64,000 nt of DNA from Valencia hispanica (lineage: Eukaryota; Chordata; Actinopteri; Cyprinodontiformes; Valenciidae). Within the stretch, counting starts at the first letter, position 1. Each line of letters opens with the position of its first letter. The notes beneath the pieces are model-generated. The model had not been told where the DNA came from. It ran no database searches and was given only the letters and a program-made list of their open reading frames with translations. This document shows, in pieces, positions 22,800 to 33,777 of this stretch. The stretch lies in assembly GCA_963556495.2 (NCBI GenBank), contig OY747703.1, positions 54,503,296 through 54,567,295 on the forward strand. The letters are read 5' to 3'. The position numbers were made by a program, and so were the translations under genes.

Positions 22800-23940
22800 T
22801 GACTTCCTCATGTCCGTCTGTATCTGTTTGTTGCTCCTCCTCGTCTGGCTCTCGAAATTTGTGCCTAAGTGCCTAATGTCATGACACCTCTGATGAGTTA
22901 ATTAGGCCAATTTGTAGAGCCGGTTTCTGTAGCGGAGGAGAAATGCTGTGGAGTAGACACCACTGACCTGTGCGGTTTGAGTCTTAATGAACATGATGCT
23001 TGTTAATTATGGAGTCACATGGCGGCTGTTTATATAAAAGGGTTTTTGGCTGCAGTGTGAGAGTGAGCGTCCTCTGCCTCAGGTATTCTGTTGAGTTTGG
23101 AAGCCTGAGACAGAGGAGAGACAGGAAGATTGAAAGAGCGTGTCGGTGTGCGTCTTTGTGTCATTCTGTCACCTCGGGCATCTGGGGGGGATCGATAGAT
23201 CTTCAGCTTTAGGTGGACCGTTTAGCTCTGCCAAGCGATGAACAGACACTGTGGCCTTGAAGGGTTCATGGAGGAGTGCTTGGGATCGCCTGAAGATTTT
23301 TCGGCTCTGCGCGCTGCTGCTCAAGTGTCCATCACTTTCAGAATATTGTGGGGAAGGGAATTGTTTTAAGAAGCTTGTTAAATCTGTTGAAAAGGCAGAT
23401 CAAAAGTTTATTTTATGGATCTGAACCTGCAGCACAAATTGAAGCGGAGAGGAAGATCTGCCTGGGCATGTGAGAAAAAGAGAGAGGTGGAGGAATGTGA
23501 GAAAGGAACAGAGGATGAAGGTCATTTTTAATTCTCCGAGAACCTGGAATACCTTTTCTCACTCTGCACCTCCTCTTTTCCTCATTTTCCTCCTGCCTTT
23601 TGTGCTTTCCTTTCTTTGGTTATCCATTGAATGATGCTTTCGGCAGCTTCATTACTTTTTACACCTTAGAAATCCACAGGTTTTTCTGTTGTTTTTTTTG
23701 TCACATTTAAATGTTTCAGATCATTAAACTAGTTTTACTATCAATCTAAAAATAACCTGAGAAATTACCACAAAGTTGACAAATGATCATTTCACTTGTT
23801 GAGAGATAAAGCTATCCAAACCAACTCATGTGTCTTTCTTTAATCGTCATTTAAATGTAAGATTTTTTTAGGCTTAAAGATTTCTCACTACCGAACCTCC
23901 TGTCGAGATCCTAAGGAATTCAAGAACAGATGAGAAACAA
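22800..23940. other. Unrecognised, moderately GC-rich stretch
   Basis: No transposon remnant was recognised. It may be ordinary unique intronic or 5'-flanking sequence. A 70-codon frame at 23000-23212 has no domain. Confidence 0.35.
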
Positions 23941-23944
23941 AGTT

Positions 23945-24602
23945 GTTCACATGTATCAGTCTGAAAATGGCTACAAATTCATTTTTTAAGGGTCCGGCTA
24001 CTCCAGAGAACCTCAGTGAGAACCATTACCCAGAAATAGAGAAAACATGGAGCAGAGATGACCCGGCCCACCAGAATTATCCCAAGAGCTGGTCAACAAC
24101 AAATCATCAACTCATTTCAGGAATCATATCCGACAGACAGTAAAACATGGTGGGGGTAGTGTGATGGTCTGAGGTTGGAACCATACGTTCTGCTCCGTAG
24201 CAGAAAATCTCAAAGAAAGGATGTCTGGTCAAGGTTCTGAAGTGGCCTAGTCAAAGTCGTCAATTAAATTTGATTAAAGTAATGCCTCAGGATCTGAAAC
24301 AGGTCGACCTCTTCAGTGTGCGTTAATTTCTACAGTTTTTCATAGAAGAGTGGGCTAAAGTAAAATGAAAGAGACTTATTCCCAGTTATCTGAAACACTT
24401 GGTGGCAGTTGTTCCAGCTGAGGGTGACACAGTTATTATGTTTAGAGGGCAGCTACCAAATAGCGCCTGGTCAGTTCGGGTGGCTTGTTTTCATCATTAA
24501 AACATTTGTATTTACTTGGCTTGTCTTTCTCTGATAATAAATCTACTTTGATACTCTTGAAACATTTAAGCATGATGAAAAATTAAAAACCAAAGAAATA
24601 TG
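23945..24602 (+). mobile_element. Tc1-like transposon remnant
   Basis: Landmarks in order are GAGAACCATTACCCAGAAAT, AACATGGTGGGGGTAGTGTG with ATGGTCTGAGG (transposase KHGGGS-MVW region), TTATTCCCAGTTATCTGAAA, GGTGGCAGTTGTTCCAGCTG, and the 3' end TACTTGGCTTGTCTTTCTCT ... GAAACATTTAAGCATGA. A related 3' end is at 28.15 kb. Frameshifts and stops break the transposase throughout. Confidence 0.75.
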
Positions 24603-24695
24603 GAATGGGGAAGATGTTGTTTTTTTCTTTGTTTCTTTTACATGACTGTAGTTTTGTAAAATATATTTACTGGCTGCTCTATACTGACTTGCAAG

Positions 24696-24853
24696 TAATG
24701 GCTACATGGGGACATGATGCTCCTTTATGGTGCATAACAGCCTTTGTGCTCTGGGTAATCGGCCCTAACCGGGACGGGCTGCTGTACTTCAGCGATGAAG
24801 AATCTGACGTTGTGCGCATTGAGAGATGCCTGCTGGGTTTCCTGACTGTTTAA
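24696..24853 (+). CDS. Unrecognised small ORF with coding-like codons
   Basis: I do not recognise the product. From the internal ATG at 24698 (GTAATGG context) the frame reads MATWGHDAPLWC..., then NRDGLLYFSDEESDVVRIE, and ends FLTV before a TAA. The stretch is less AT-rich than its flanks and C/G-ending codons dominate its second half. The longer frame from 24605 begins inside the Tc1 3' end, so that start is unlikely. It could be a chance frame or an unknown exon. Confidence 0.15.
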
Positions 24854-24859
24854 TTTTTG

Positions 24860-25395
24860 ACTGATCTGCTGCTGAACCTCAGCTGTTAAAATTATATATA
24901 TTGTTTCATAATATAATGATTTTTCTCTGTATGTTTATTTAGTGCATGTGTTTACCTTCTTCTGAATGGTTAATAGTGGCATAAAGCATGAGAATGTGTT
25001 TGAGGCATCATTTCACTGCCAGCTGACTATTTGTGCGTGTTTCCTGGAAAATGTGGTAGAGGAAATGATTTAGAGAAAGGTCAGTAGACAGGATGCCCTT
25101 TTTTCTTATCTGATACACAGTACTGCAGAGAGGGACCAAAACAAGAAGAGAGGGAGAGAAAAGACTACACTGCTTTCACAGGAGGGAGGAGGTGAGATGT
25201 AGAAGTGACGAAAGAAGAAAGGTGGAGGAACAGAGCATGTCAGTTTAACTTGGCGGGTCTTGTGTTGTGAAACGGGTCTCTGTGGGGTAAAAGAACCGGA
25301 GTGACCACGAAAACTTGGAGTCAAGCTGACTTGTGCTGAAAATATATTTTTTCAAATAAATCTTTGTACAGAAAAAAGAAAAATTCTCCATCATT
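24860..25395. other. Unrecognised AT-rich stretch
   Basis: Nothing was recognised before the next Tc1 end. Confidence 0.35.
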
Positions 25396-25398
25396 TTA

Positions 25399-26124
25399 CA
25401 GTGTGTTGAAAAAGTAATCATACCAACTGGACTTTGCCACATTTTTTCATGTTTGTCACTTTACAACTACAAAGTTGAACATATTTTATTGCAATTTTAT
25501 TGGATCTTCAAACACAAAATGTTTGACATTGTAATGCGTGAATATGCTTAGATCTAAAGATCCTTAGATCCTGCTGTTTTGCAGCCCCTAACTGTTTTGC
25601 CCAGTTTTTAGTTCACTCAACTCTTTTCATCAGCTCTGACCAGCTTCAATGTCCCTGTAAAAGAAAAGCCTTCCCCCAGCATTATGCTGCCACCACCATG
25701 TTTCAGACTGGCGTCTTCAGGGTGCTGTGCAGTGGAAGGTTTCCATCACAACTAGTGTTGCATGTAGGCAAAAAAACTTCCGTTTTTGTCTCATCTGATC
25801 ATATCTTCTTTTAACACATGGCTTGTGGTAAATGTTATCAGGACAGCTGTGTTGGAATTAAATTTAACCCTGCAGGACTGTTTACTAATTCGGTGACTTC
25901 TGAAGGCAGTTTGTTGCACTAGATTTTATTTAAGGGTATCAGAGTAAAGGGGGTTGAATTGAAAAACACAACAAACCTTTAGGATTTTTAATGGTCCAAT
26001 TATTAGACAGTTATGTGTTACTTTGTGTTGGCCTTTTACATAAAATCCCTGTAAGACATTTGTGGTGCTGATGTGACAAAATATGGAGAAGTTCAAGGGG
26101 TGTGAACACTTTTCCAGTCACTTT
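25399..26124 (-). mobile_element. Near full-length decayed Tc1-like element
   Basis: Both ends are present. The left end is CAGTGTGTTGAAAAAGTAAT with TGGACTTTGCCACATTTTTT. The right end is TTACTTTGTGTTGGCCTTTT, ATATGGAGAAGTTCAAGGGG, TGTGAACACTTTTCCAGTCA. In the middle, CATTATGCTGCCACCACCAT at about 25680 is antisense to the transposase HGGGSIM-type motif. It is about 725 bp, shorter than an intact Tc1 (1.2-1.6 kb), so internal sequence has been lost. Confidence 0.75.
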
Positions 26125-26214
26125 AGCTATTTCCTACCGATGATAAAACCCAGCTTTAATACTTTCCATGATTATAACAGGTGAAAAGTCCTGAACTGTG
26201 GAGCGTAGAGTTTG

Positions 26215-26342
26215 AATATTGTATACCCCGGGTGAAAGATATCTACTGTCTATTCTATCACATTATACAGAGTCTCTTGAGATGGCATTTTGTTTCAGAT
26301 TGGTGCTACATAAATAAAACTGACAAGAATTGAATTGAACTT
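26215..26342 (+). mobile_element. L2-like LINE 3' tail
   Basis: TCTTGAGATGGCATTTTGTT, CAGATTGGTGCTACATAAAT and AAAACTGACAAGAATTGAATT are the 3' tail (in sense) of the LINE family found antisense at 33.78 kb and 39.92 kb. The (AATTG)n-type end supports a + orientation. It is a short 5'-truncated copy. Confidence 0.65.
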
Positions 26343-26610
26343 GTCAGCTTTGCTGTGTTTCAGGGAGTCACTGCGGCTCTGCTCAGCCATGCTCAGTTAA
26401 TCAGAGCAGCTTTATGACCCAAAACTTTTGACAAGGTTACATTTATCATTTTGGTGCCTTTTTTTTTTGTTGGTCTTCTTTGTTAATCCAATTTTTTTGA
26501 TAGATTTTTTTATCCTTTTTTTTTACGATTACAACCGGTAACAATGTACCTTACTGCTTTTCATTTAAAAGATTAAAAACAGCAATAATTATTACTGCTG
26601 TTAAAATGGG
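26343..26610. other. T-rich low-complexity stretch
   Basis: Several T-runs occur between 26459 and 26525. I see no other feature. Confidence 0.5.
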
Positions 26611-26611
26611 A

Positions 26612-26888
26612 GATTTGCACAAAGCGCTTTATCAATTGCGAGGACTCCAATGAGCTTTACATTACAATCAGCTATTCGCACATTCACACACTGATGGTGG
26701 TAAGCTACACTGAAGCCCCAGCTGACCTGAGGCAGACTGACAGAAGTGAGGCGCCACAGGGCCCTCTGACCACCACCAGCAGGCAAAGCGGCCGAAGTGT
26801 CTTTCCACAGAACACAACAGCAAACCAACTGGGATGGATGGAGCGGGGGTTCGAACCTGCAACTCACTGATTACAGGACAACCCTGGA
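26612..26888 (-). mobile_element. tRNA-derived SINE (same family as 36.5 kb)
   Basis: In the - orientation the B-box-like GGTTCGAACC is at 26849-26858. The body has CACCACCAGCAGGCAAAGCG, and the 3' portion CAAAGCGCTTTATCAATTGC lies at the left. The copy at 36495-36803 aligns along its length. The 5' (right) end is truncated near the A box and the CATTTACC tail is lost. Confidence 0.75.
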
Positions 26889-27615
26889 ATTGTAGCATTA
26901 TTTACTCTGGGTTTCTTATGCTTTTCAGCAGAGAAAGTTGGACGGTAAAAATCAGGATTACAGTCAAAATAGTGCAATCATTGTGAGATCATCGTCAGCA
27001 TATGTGAAGCTAATGAGCTTACAAATGGTGTATAGTATACACATGCCAGGAGTAATTTGACCAATCAAGGGTGCAGCAGATAATTAGCTAAACTGAAACA
27101 TCTGCATAGTCGAAGTTATAATAAACTCTATAGAAGAAAATAAATAAATAAATCAAGGAACACCAAGAGTAAAAAAACACAAAAAGGTACATTAACATTA
27201 GCATGACACAAAAAAAACTACTTTTCAAGCATAAAAAACACCTAAATTCACTAAAAAGATTTAAATAAAAGAACTGTTTTTAACTTTCTGTTTGTAATGT
27301 ATGGATCAAAATGATTCCCTTTGTGATACAAAATGGGTAATGACATTTGTTTCATTGACATTTCAAGGTTCTGACATGGTGTTTTCTCATAAAAGAGGTG
27401 GTGACAGATCCAGACTTAAACAGCTATGAATTCTGTGAAGATGCCCTTTATGTCATTGTCTCTAATCTTTAAAAAAAATTAAGGATCACCTCTTTGAAAA
27501 GTGGTTTTAGAAACCTAAGTGTTTCTCACCAAAACTCCATTTGCATGTTGATGAGAAGTGCAATAGCAAGTCTTCTTCAGAAAACCTCTTAACTAGTGTG
27601 AAGAGAACAAAATCC
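26889..27615. other. Unrecognised AT-rich stretch
   Basis: A-rich and AT-rich sequence without a recognised feature. Confidence 0.35.
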
Positions 27616-27619
27616 AGGT

Positions 27620-27665
27620 AGTACAGGGCTCGGCAACTCCAGTCCTCCAGTGCCTCTGTCCTGAA
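27620..27665. repeat. MITE terminal fragment (CTCGGCAACTCCAGTCCTCC)
   Basis: This short segment resembles the arm sequence of the MITEs at 3.1 and 54.7 kb. The rest of the element cannot be followed. The 126-codon - strand frame that covers it (27507-27887) has no recognisable domain. Confidence 0.35.
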
Positions 27666-28140
27666 ACTTTTTTCTAAACGCCATTTTCTTAAAACCATGA
27701 CAGATTTCTGCTCCCAGTTTTTCCCAAACAATCGAATTTTCCTCCTACTGCAGGAAAAAGCTTCCTTCATCAAGCTGAGTATTACATCCAATACGTGGGG
27801 TGGCATTACTTTAATCTGCATACAGTTACACCAGCACTCTCTCAGGAGCCTGTCAGTAGTAGGTGTGTGAGCCTCAACTGCAGGCACTTAGGTAGAGTAG
27901 GAAGTAGAGCTAGTGCAAAGAAATAAAAGCTCCGCTAAAAATATTTACAGTCAAAAACCAAAGGGGTGATCTTATCTAAAACTGAAGCATTATCCCCTTA
28001 AGATCATGGATTGCAAAGACATTAGACAGCTTTTTCATACCAGGCCAGGTTGGTTTTGCTAGCCTTTTTCCCTTAAACAATATCCTCAGCCAAAAAAAAG
28101 CTTTTGTGTAAATTCTCTTTAAGTTTGTGTGTTTTTACCA
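27666..28140. other. Unrecognised stretch
   Basis: No gene or repeat family was recognised. Confidence 0.35.
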
Positions 28141-28144
28141 TTTG

Positions 28145-28232
28145 TTAAATGATCTGAAATATAAGTGTGAAAAAAAACTGTTAAAAAGAAGAAATCTATA
28201 AGGGGCCAAATACTTTTTCACAGCACTGCTCG
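28145..28232 (+). mobile_element. Tc1-like 3'-end fragment
   Basis: TAAATGATCTGAAATATAAG, GTGTGAAAAAAAACTG and GGGGCCAAATACTTTTTCAC with AGCACTG form the end of the Tc1 family also seen at 23.9-24.6 kb. Confidence 0.65.
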
Positions 28233-28235
28233 TAA

Positions 28236-29700
28236 CTAGAGGACGGGTGGAGGAACACTGTGGACACATTGATGTATGTATTATCACTATCTTTTTTTTT
28301 TATTGTTGACATGGTTATGGTTGAAGCAGAGACCGACCCCCAACCCAGAGGGGGCATTCCACATTTTTCTGGTCAAGAACCATGGCCTAAGACTTAGAGG
28401 AGCTGATCCCAGCATCTTATTCATATTTAAAAATGTATTTAAGAGAAAAAGGAATTTTAACTCTAGAAACAGTAGGTGTTGAAATAGTTTTATAAGACCT
28501 TGGCTTACCTTGATACTTGTAAAAATCAATATAATTTAGTTCTGTCAGATGAATGATTTACCGCTTTTTGTGTCTAACTGACAGTTCAAAAGCTGCCTTT
28601 CTATCTTGGAAAAGTCAAGCAGGCCTTTTGGTTATTCTCGTCTTTCTTTTTAAGTCATACGTGAATTGGGTAAAATAATAAATAAATGAATATCAGCAGA
28701 TATGTCTGGTCGACATTCTTTATTTTACCTTCACCATGTCTTAAATGTGTCCATCTCATTTTCACAGCCTCTTTTTGTGTTCATTGTATTCCTCATGAGG
28801 GGAAGTCCACAAGCATTGTGTGCTCACTAACAATACCTGAAACTCATTTACATTCATAAAAAAAAAAAAAACATGATTCTGTTTTCGTCTTCAGAGGCAC
28901 CGACAGGCCTGTGAAATAGCACAGAGGCAGAGCAGAAATGGACCTCTTCTGCATAAACATTTTTACTGTTTGATGAACCATCAGAAACAATATGATTTTG
29001 CGGACTAAAAAAACAAAAACAAACACTTTTTGTTATTTTTGTCAGATAAAATAGTTTGAAATTATGCTGTAGCATTCCACGCTAAAGAGCCATCTTCCCA
29101 GTCCATAAAAAAATGTTTGCCCTTTGCGTGATGAAAATTTTTCATCTCGGCACTTAATGTTCATTAGCTTTACCGGTCATATGAGACCATTAGCTACAGA
29201 CTGGATCCCAGCCCTTTCTTGTCATTTTCGTTTCTTGCAGGTGCGGGACATATTTGTATGTGTCAACACACATGCATGTGTCTGGTCAGGCCCTCGAGGG
29301 CGTATGTTTTCCACGTATGCAGATCACCACTCTGCGTTATTAATGGGCTTGTCCCGTACTCTTCTCTCCATGACCCAGTTCTCTCGCTCTGACACCCCTT
29401 GTTCATATCTTCCCTGCAGCAAACGCATGTTCGCAGAACACCAAGAAAGAGAGAGAGAGTTACATTAGCCAAGAAAAAAATATATATATATATATTAGTG
29501 TTTTATATTGAAAGGATTACACTGTTTTGCCTATTTAGATCAAAATATAGTACTGCAGGAAACTCTTCTTTATATATTGATTTCTGTAAATCATTCAGGG
29601 ATAAACTCCTAGACTTAAAGAATGAGCCCATGTTGTGTGGACAGACAACAGACTAAAGAGCCCATTTTAGTAGGATCCTTTGCACTTTGTTTGTGAAAAT
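28236..29700. other. Unrecognised stretch
   Basis: A 114-codon frame at 29124-29468 (+) follows an acceptor-like TTTCTTGCAG at 29231-29240, but its peptide has no recognisable domain and ends in a purine repeat. A short (AT)n tract is at 29479-29494. Nothing else is evident. Confidence 0.3.
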
Positions 29701-29706
29701 AGTATT

Positions 29707-30255
29707 TCAAGCTGCAGTCCGGAGAATATATTTATTTATCAAAGTTTTATAAATCTTTGAAAATGATAGTGGGGTTCAATACTATGATAAAAGGCTAGTG
29801 CGCCACAACACTTGTTATTTTTCTTAATCCCACCGTCTTCCCGTACACCCCTATCCATTTCACACTGAGCGCCAAATTTTTTTAGCCAATAAAATAAGAG
29901 TTTCCTCATTGTCGGCTGTCAATCAACTTGCATGCGGATCGCGCAAACATGTGAACATGGGGCCGTGCACACAGACCGCTCCGTGTCTTCCCGTTTACAA
30001 CCACCGTATTGTGAGAGAGCATCAGTCATGCAGAAGATGCTCACCTCCGAAATGTCCATAGCAAAAATACAATCGGGTGGTGCTCAATAGCGCTTGCTGC
30101 TTACTTCTTGGACTCGCTGTGTCGCCACAGGTGATGCGCGTGCACAACTGCTGCGGTAGGGCTGGAGGGAGGGGAGGGGGGAGTGTTTTGGGAGGGGCTT
30201 TGGTACGTCGGTTCAAAAAATCTCTCTCCCTCAAATACTCCGGACTGCAGCTTTA
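29707..30255. mobile_element. MITE of about 550 bp with 16-bp terminal inverted repeats
   Basis: AAGCTGCAGTCCGGAG (29709-29724) is mirrored exactly by CTCCGGACTGCAGCTT near 30238-30253, with partial complementarity continuing inward. The interior is GC-richer than its flanks (for example GGAGGGAGGGGAGGGGGGAG) and has no domain-bearing frame. This fits a non-autonomous DNA transposon. I cannot assign the superfamily or read a clear target duplication. Confidence 0.7.
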
Positions 30256-30640
30256 AGCAACAAAAGTGTAATTCCCAAAGAGCTGTTCTCTCAGGTCCTG
30301 GGTCGGATCTCTGTTACTTAAGCCGGTTCACACTGCTCGTTTTTCGGCCGTCGCAACGAACTGCTTCATGTCACACTGTGTAAGCTGTAGAGAGGTGTCA
30401 CTTTGTACTACTCAAGACTCAAGGACACGTCAACGTCACGAGCATGCACCGCTGAGAAGAGTATATTACTAATAGCTGACAAATATCCCAAATGGCAACA
30501 ATAAAATGTCATATACACTGTATTTGCTGCCAAAACTCAATAAGTTCAGCTTCTTTGTTGCTCTACATGTTCTTGCGTGTAGCCGCTGTTGTTGCTACTG
30601 CAACTGTCGCATTGTACTCTCATAACTTGTCTTTCACGTC
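30256..30640. repeat. Possible fragment of another DNA element
   Basis: AGCCGGTTCACACTGCTCGT and CGGCCGTCGCAACGAACTGC look like the start of a fish non-autonomous element from memory. I find no matching inverted end, so this is tentative. Confidence 0.25.
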
Positions 30641-30869
30641 ACTTCATGGGTGTATTTTCATTGGTCGACTGCAGACGTAGTCGTAGATTTTCTGACACTG
30701 CTTGAAGACTGACCGGGGCTGGATTTGGTGGTGAGAGTGCTCAATAAGCTGTCGGATATCACAACGATGTTTGTGTTTGCATATATTGTGCAGCTCTCAT
30801 ACTGACACAAACAGTCTTGGGACACCCCACAGGAGCTGCAGATTTTGACTTGCTCTGACCAGTTGAGGA

Positions 30870-31025
30870 GCCATTGCAGTTCTGACCTTGTCAAACTCAC
30901 TAAAAACCTTACACTGCCCATTTGTTCTACTTCTAACACATCAACTCTAAGGAGGAAATGTTCATTTTCTGCCTAATCTATCACAACAACCAACAGATGC
31001 AATAGATCATCAGTGCTCTTCACTT
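30870..31025 (+). mobile_element. DNA-transposon (Tc1/mariner-like) end fragment
   Basis: GCCCATTTGTTCTACTTCTA, ACACATCAACTCTAAGGAGG, TTCATTTTCTGCCTAATCTA and CATCAGTGCTCTTCACTTGC follow the order of the end of a common fish Tc1/mariner-like element. It is highly diverged and no frame remains. Confidence 0.5.
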
Positions 31026-31353
31026 GCTATGTGAGAGGTTATATTGTTGACTGACTGGTTTGTACTGATATGTCCAGGGAGAAAGACTGGGAAAGATAAT
31101 TAGAGAAAAAGCAGCTTAAGACCATAGGTGCCTGTTGACCAACTTCAAAAGAAAGTTTGGTTTCTTGGAGCCAAAGAATAAAGAAATGCTTTAATAAAGA
31201 TGTTTTATAACTTTGGCACACAACCATGAGTAGTGGAGTAGTTTCTACCTTATAAATTGTGACTTTACATATCAATGGTGAAGTAGAGTCAAGTTTCTGT
31301 CATATTTCTTGCTGAAACATTTCAGTTATTCAGATTCTATGCTGTCTCTACAG

Positions 31354-31433
31354 AGCTCCTTCCTCGGTAGCACTACCTTTTCCGTTGGGGATCTGCTAAG
31401 GGCTAAAGATGGACGACTGACCTTAAGCCTGAG
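31354..31433 (+). CDS. inpp4b: Candidate coding exon, inositol polyphosphate 4-phosphatase C2 region
   Basis: A pyrimidine-rich tract ending TCTCTACAG precedes 80 bases open in only one frame; the other two contain stops. A GTGAGA donor follows at 31434. The frame gives SSFLGSTTFSVGDLLRAK, then DGRLTLSL and a split last codon (AG). INPP4 proteins are cytosolic Mg-independent phosphatases that remove the 4-phosphate of PI(3,4)P2 and carry an N-terminal lipid-binding C2 domain. This exon would be the last strands of that domain, where INPP4B has an SFLG...F.VG.LL......LSLR pattern. INPP4A is nearly as similar. I prefer inpp4b because of its SFLG and VG matches and because that gene has very large introns. 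I found no adjoining exon in the window. The assignment comes from recall, not a search. Confidence 0.55.
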
Positions 31434-32080
31434 GTGAGAACATATTACTTTCATTCTCGATTTTCTGTTTCGTTTCTTTTCTCAGAGTCTAAATATTAAG
31501 AGCTGACAGATCTGCCTGAACATGACACTGAGTTGGGAAAAGAAACCTTTCCACAGATGTTGTAACAGCAGGGATATTGCATGAGCTGCCACCGTTGTTT
31601 GTTTCAGACATGTTAATAAGAGGGAATTCAGTTCTCTCGTATGTGCTGTCTTCCTTTCAAGCAAATAGGAGAGTTGAATGAATGTTTCTGTAGATGATTT
31701 AGTCGAATTTAAAGAACCATGAGTTATTTTTTTTAAACCGGCCTAGGGTTAGGGTTTCTCTGAAAGGCGTTTGACGCTTATGTACAATGTTTAAAGAGCG
31801 TGTCCAGAGCAAAAAACTGCTATTTGCTTATAATATGTATTAGCACATTCAGACAACTGCTCATTTTTAGAATAATATATCAACACCAGGAATAAAATGT
31901 TTGAGCCTCTTATTCAGAGAGGTACTCTACATTGTCAGCTACTAAGCAGGCATTATGCAAACATTTGCTTCATAGTGATGTTATTAGAGAAAAAAAAGTC
32001 AGAAATACTACTGAGGTGTATAAGGTGGCTCGGGGAAAGGTGATTAATTAACATGATTTAAATATGTCATCTTTGAATAT
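31434..32080 (+). other. Intron downstream of the candidate exon
   Basis: It starts with the GTGAGA donor. No repeat was recognised until the microsatellite at 32.08 kb. Confidence 0.45.
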
Positions 32081-32250
<170 letters not shown>

Positions 32251-32289
32251 TTTCTACCCTGACGTGAAAAAAGCAGTATATTTATAATG

Positions 32290-32510
32290 TATTTAATGGG
32301 ATTTCTCTGACAGCGCAGACCTTCCCCAAGGCAGATCCGGATCACGGCCAAATTCCAATCACTTGTTCCTGGTCCCATTGCAGACATTTCCTGAAAATTT
32401 CATCAAAATCTGTCTAAAACTTTTTGACTTATGTTGCTAACTAGCAATCAAACAAACAAACTAACAAAACCTGTCAAAAACATAACCTCCTTGGCTGAGG
32501 TAAAAATCTG
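32290..32510. repeat. Dispersed repeat, unclassified
   Basis: CAGATCCGGATCACGGCCAA, TTCCTGGTCCCATTGCAGAC, TTTCATCAAAATCTGTCTAA, ACTTTTTGACTTATGTTGCT and ACATAACCTCCTTGGCTGAG match, in order, a repeat that I recall from many animal genomes, including fish. It is non-coding here. Confidence 0.5.
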
Positions 32511-32639
32511 AAAAGTGAGACTTACATCTATATCCAGCCACCTTTACACTGGTACCGCAAAATAAAATCCAGTGCAAACATTTGCCTTAAGAAGTTGCCT
32601 TAGTAAGTAGAGTTAATCTGTATGTAGTTTCATCTAAGT

Positions 32640-32948
32640 ATAAATCAAGCTATTCTGTGAGGGATTTAGAGGTCCGTGAGAGAACATTAATGAACAAACA
32701 GCATCATGAAGACCAAGGAACATTGTGGACAAGTCAGGAAAAGATTTTAGAAGCTCATCTAAACTGACAGAACAGGCAAAGAGAGCATTCATTAGAAAAG
32801 CAGTGAAGACGCTCATGGTAAATCTGGAGAAGCTGCAGAGAACAATGGCGGAGGTGGGAGAATCCGTTTACAGGACAACTATCAGCCATGCGCTCCACCA
32901 CATCTGGCCTTTATGGAAAATTGGCAAATAGAAAACCATTGTTGAAAG
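32640..32948 (+). mobile_element. Tc1-like transposase remnant
   Basis: GCATCATGAAGACCAAGGAA, GCGGAGGTGGGAGAATCCGT, ACAGGACAACTATCAGCCAT and CATCTGGCCTTTATGGAAAA are the sense version of the Tc1 segments at 14.9-15.0 kb. The frame is open for only 68 codons (32725-32931) and lacks a catalytic domain. Confidence 0.65.
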
Positions 32949-33640
32949 TAATTAAACATTATACAAGTAAAACTCTGTGGCAGAACTTGACATAGATGTG
33001 AAATCTGCTCAACTTTTTGCACCTGTTTTTCTCCCACTATTTGGAGGGATAGCAATGCAACATGGTTTCCTAACAATAAATGCTGCAGATTGTAAGACAG
33101 TGAGTGATGCATCCATTTTCATGATTTATTCACAGATAACAAAAAACACTGCATTAAAAAATGTATCAGATTCTAAAATTATAGACTATACAAATATACA
33201 AAAAATGTCATACTTTATACAAGTTCAGTGTGATTAGACGTTGTTTAATTCCACTAAAATAATAATAATATTTTTTTTTACTTCTGGAAAGGCTGGCTGT
33301 GCACATGCTTCTTTCATCGTTTGAACTTCCTGCATCCGACATCATTTGTAAAGCCAGGCAACTTGGCCATGTTGTAATTTTAATAAATAGAAATAAATAT
33401 GGGCAAGTTTCCAACTAAATGCATAACTCATTTAAATGTTGGCAAATTACATCAGTGCAGAAAGAGTTTGCCTCCTCAGTCCAGTGGTTTAGAACTTTGT
33501 TTCTACTTCTACAATTAGAAGAACAAGAGACATCAGGTTTGCAAAATAGTTTTTAATTACAAATATCTTTGTGCATCTGCGTCTAAGTGTAGAGGAGATA
33601 CTTGATTCAGATTTTTTGGATCAGAGATGCATCCAAACAT
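32949..33640. other. Unrecognised AT-rich stretch
   Basis: No supported feature. It may be decayed transposon sequence, since both flanks are Tc1-like. Confidence 0.35.
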
Positions 33641-33644
33641 TTCA

Positions 33645-33777
33645 GGATTGTGGCTCTCAAGGACTGGAGTTGGAGACCTCTGGGTTAGATCAAAGTATAT
33701 CCATGTGTTAGAATGGCCTAGTGTAAGTCCAGACCTAACTGTCCAGACTTGAAAATGGCTGTTCATAAACACTCTCA
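33645..33777 (+). mobile_element. Tc1-like fragment, left of the L2 insertion
   Basis: GTTAGATCAAAGTATATCCA, GTGTTAGAATGGCCTAGTGT, AAGTCCAGACCTAACT and TTCATAAACACTCTC end abruptly at an ATTCAATTC tract. The family's next landmarks (CCAATCTGATTGAGTTTAAG) resume at about 34734, across the LINE. The left 45 bases (GACTGGAGTTGGAGACC) form the composite junction shared with 12.45 kb. Confidence 0.7.

Noticed and set aside
27507..27887. 126-codon minus-strand ORF
   Set aside because: It runs through a MITE-like fragment, has no recognisable domain and no supporting splice or promoter signal.
29124..29468. 114-codon plus-strand frame after an acceptor-like TTTCTTGCAG
   Set aside because: The peptide is not recognisable, ends in a GA-repeat-derived RERERE stretch, and no matching donor is evident.
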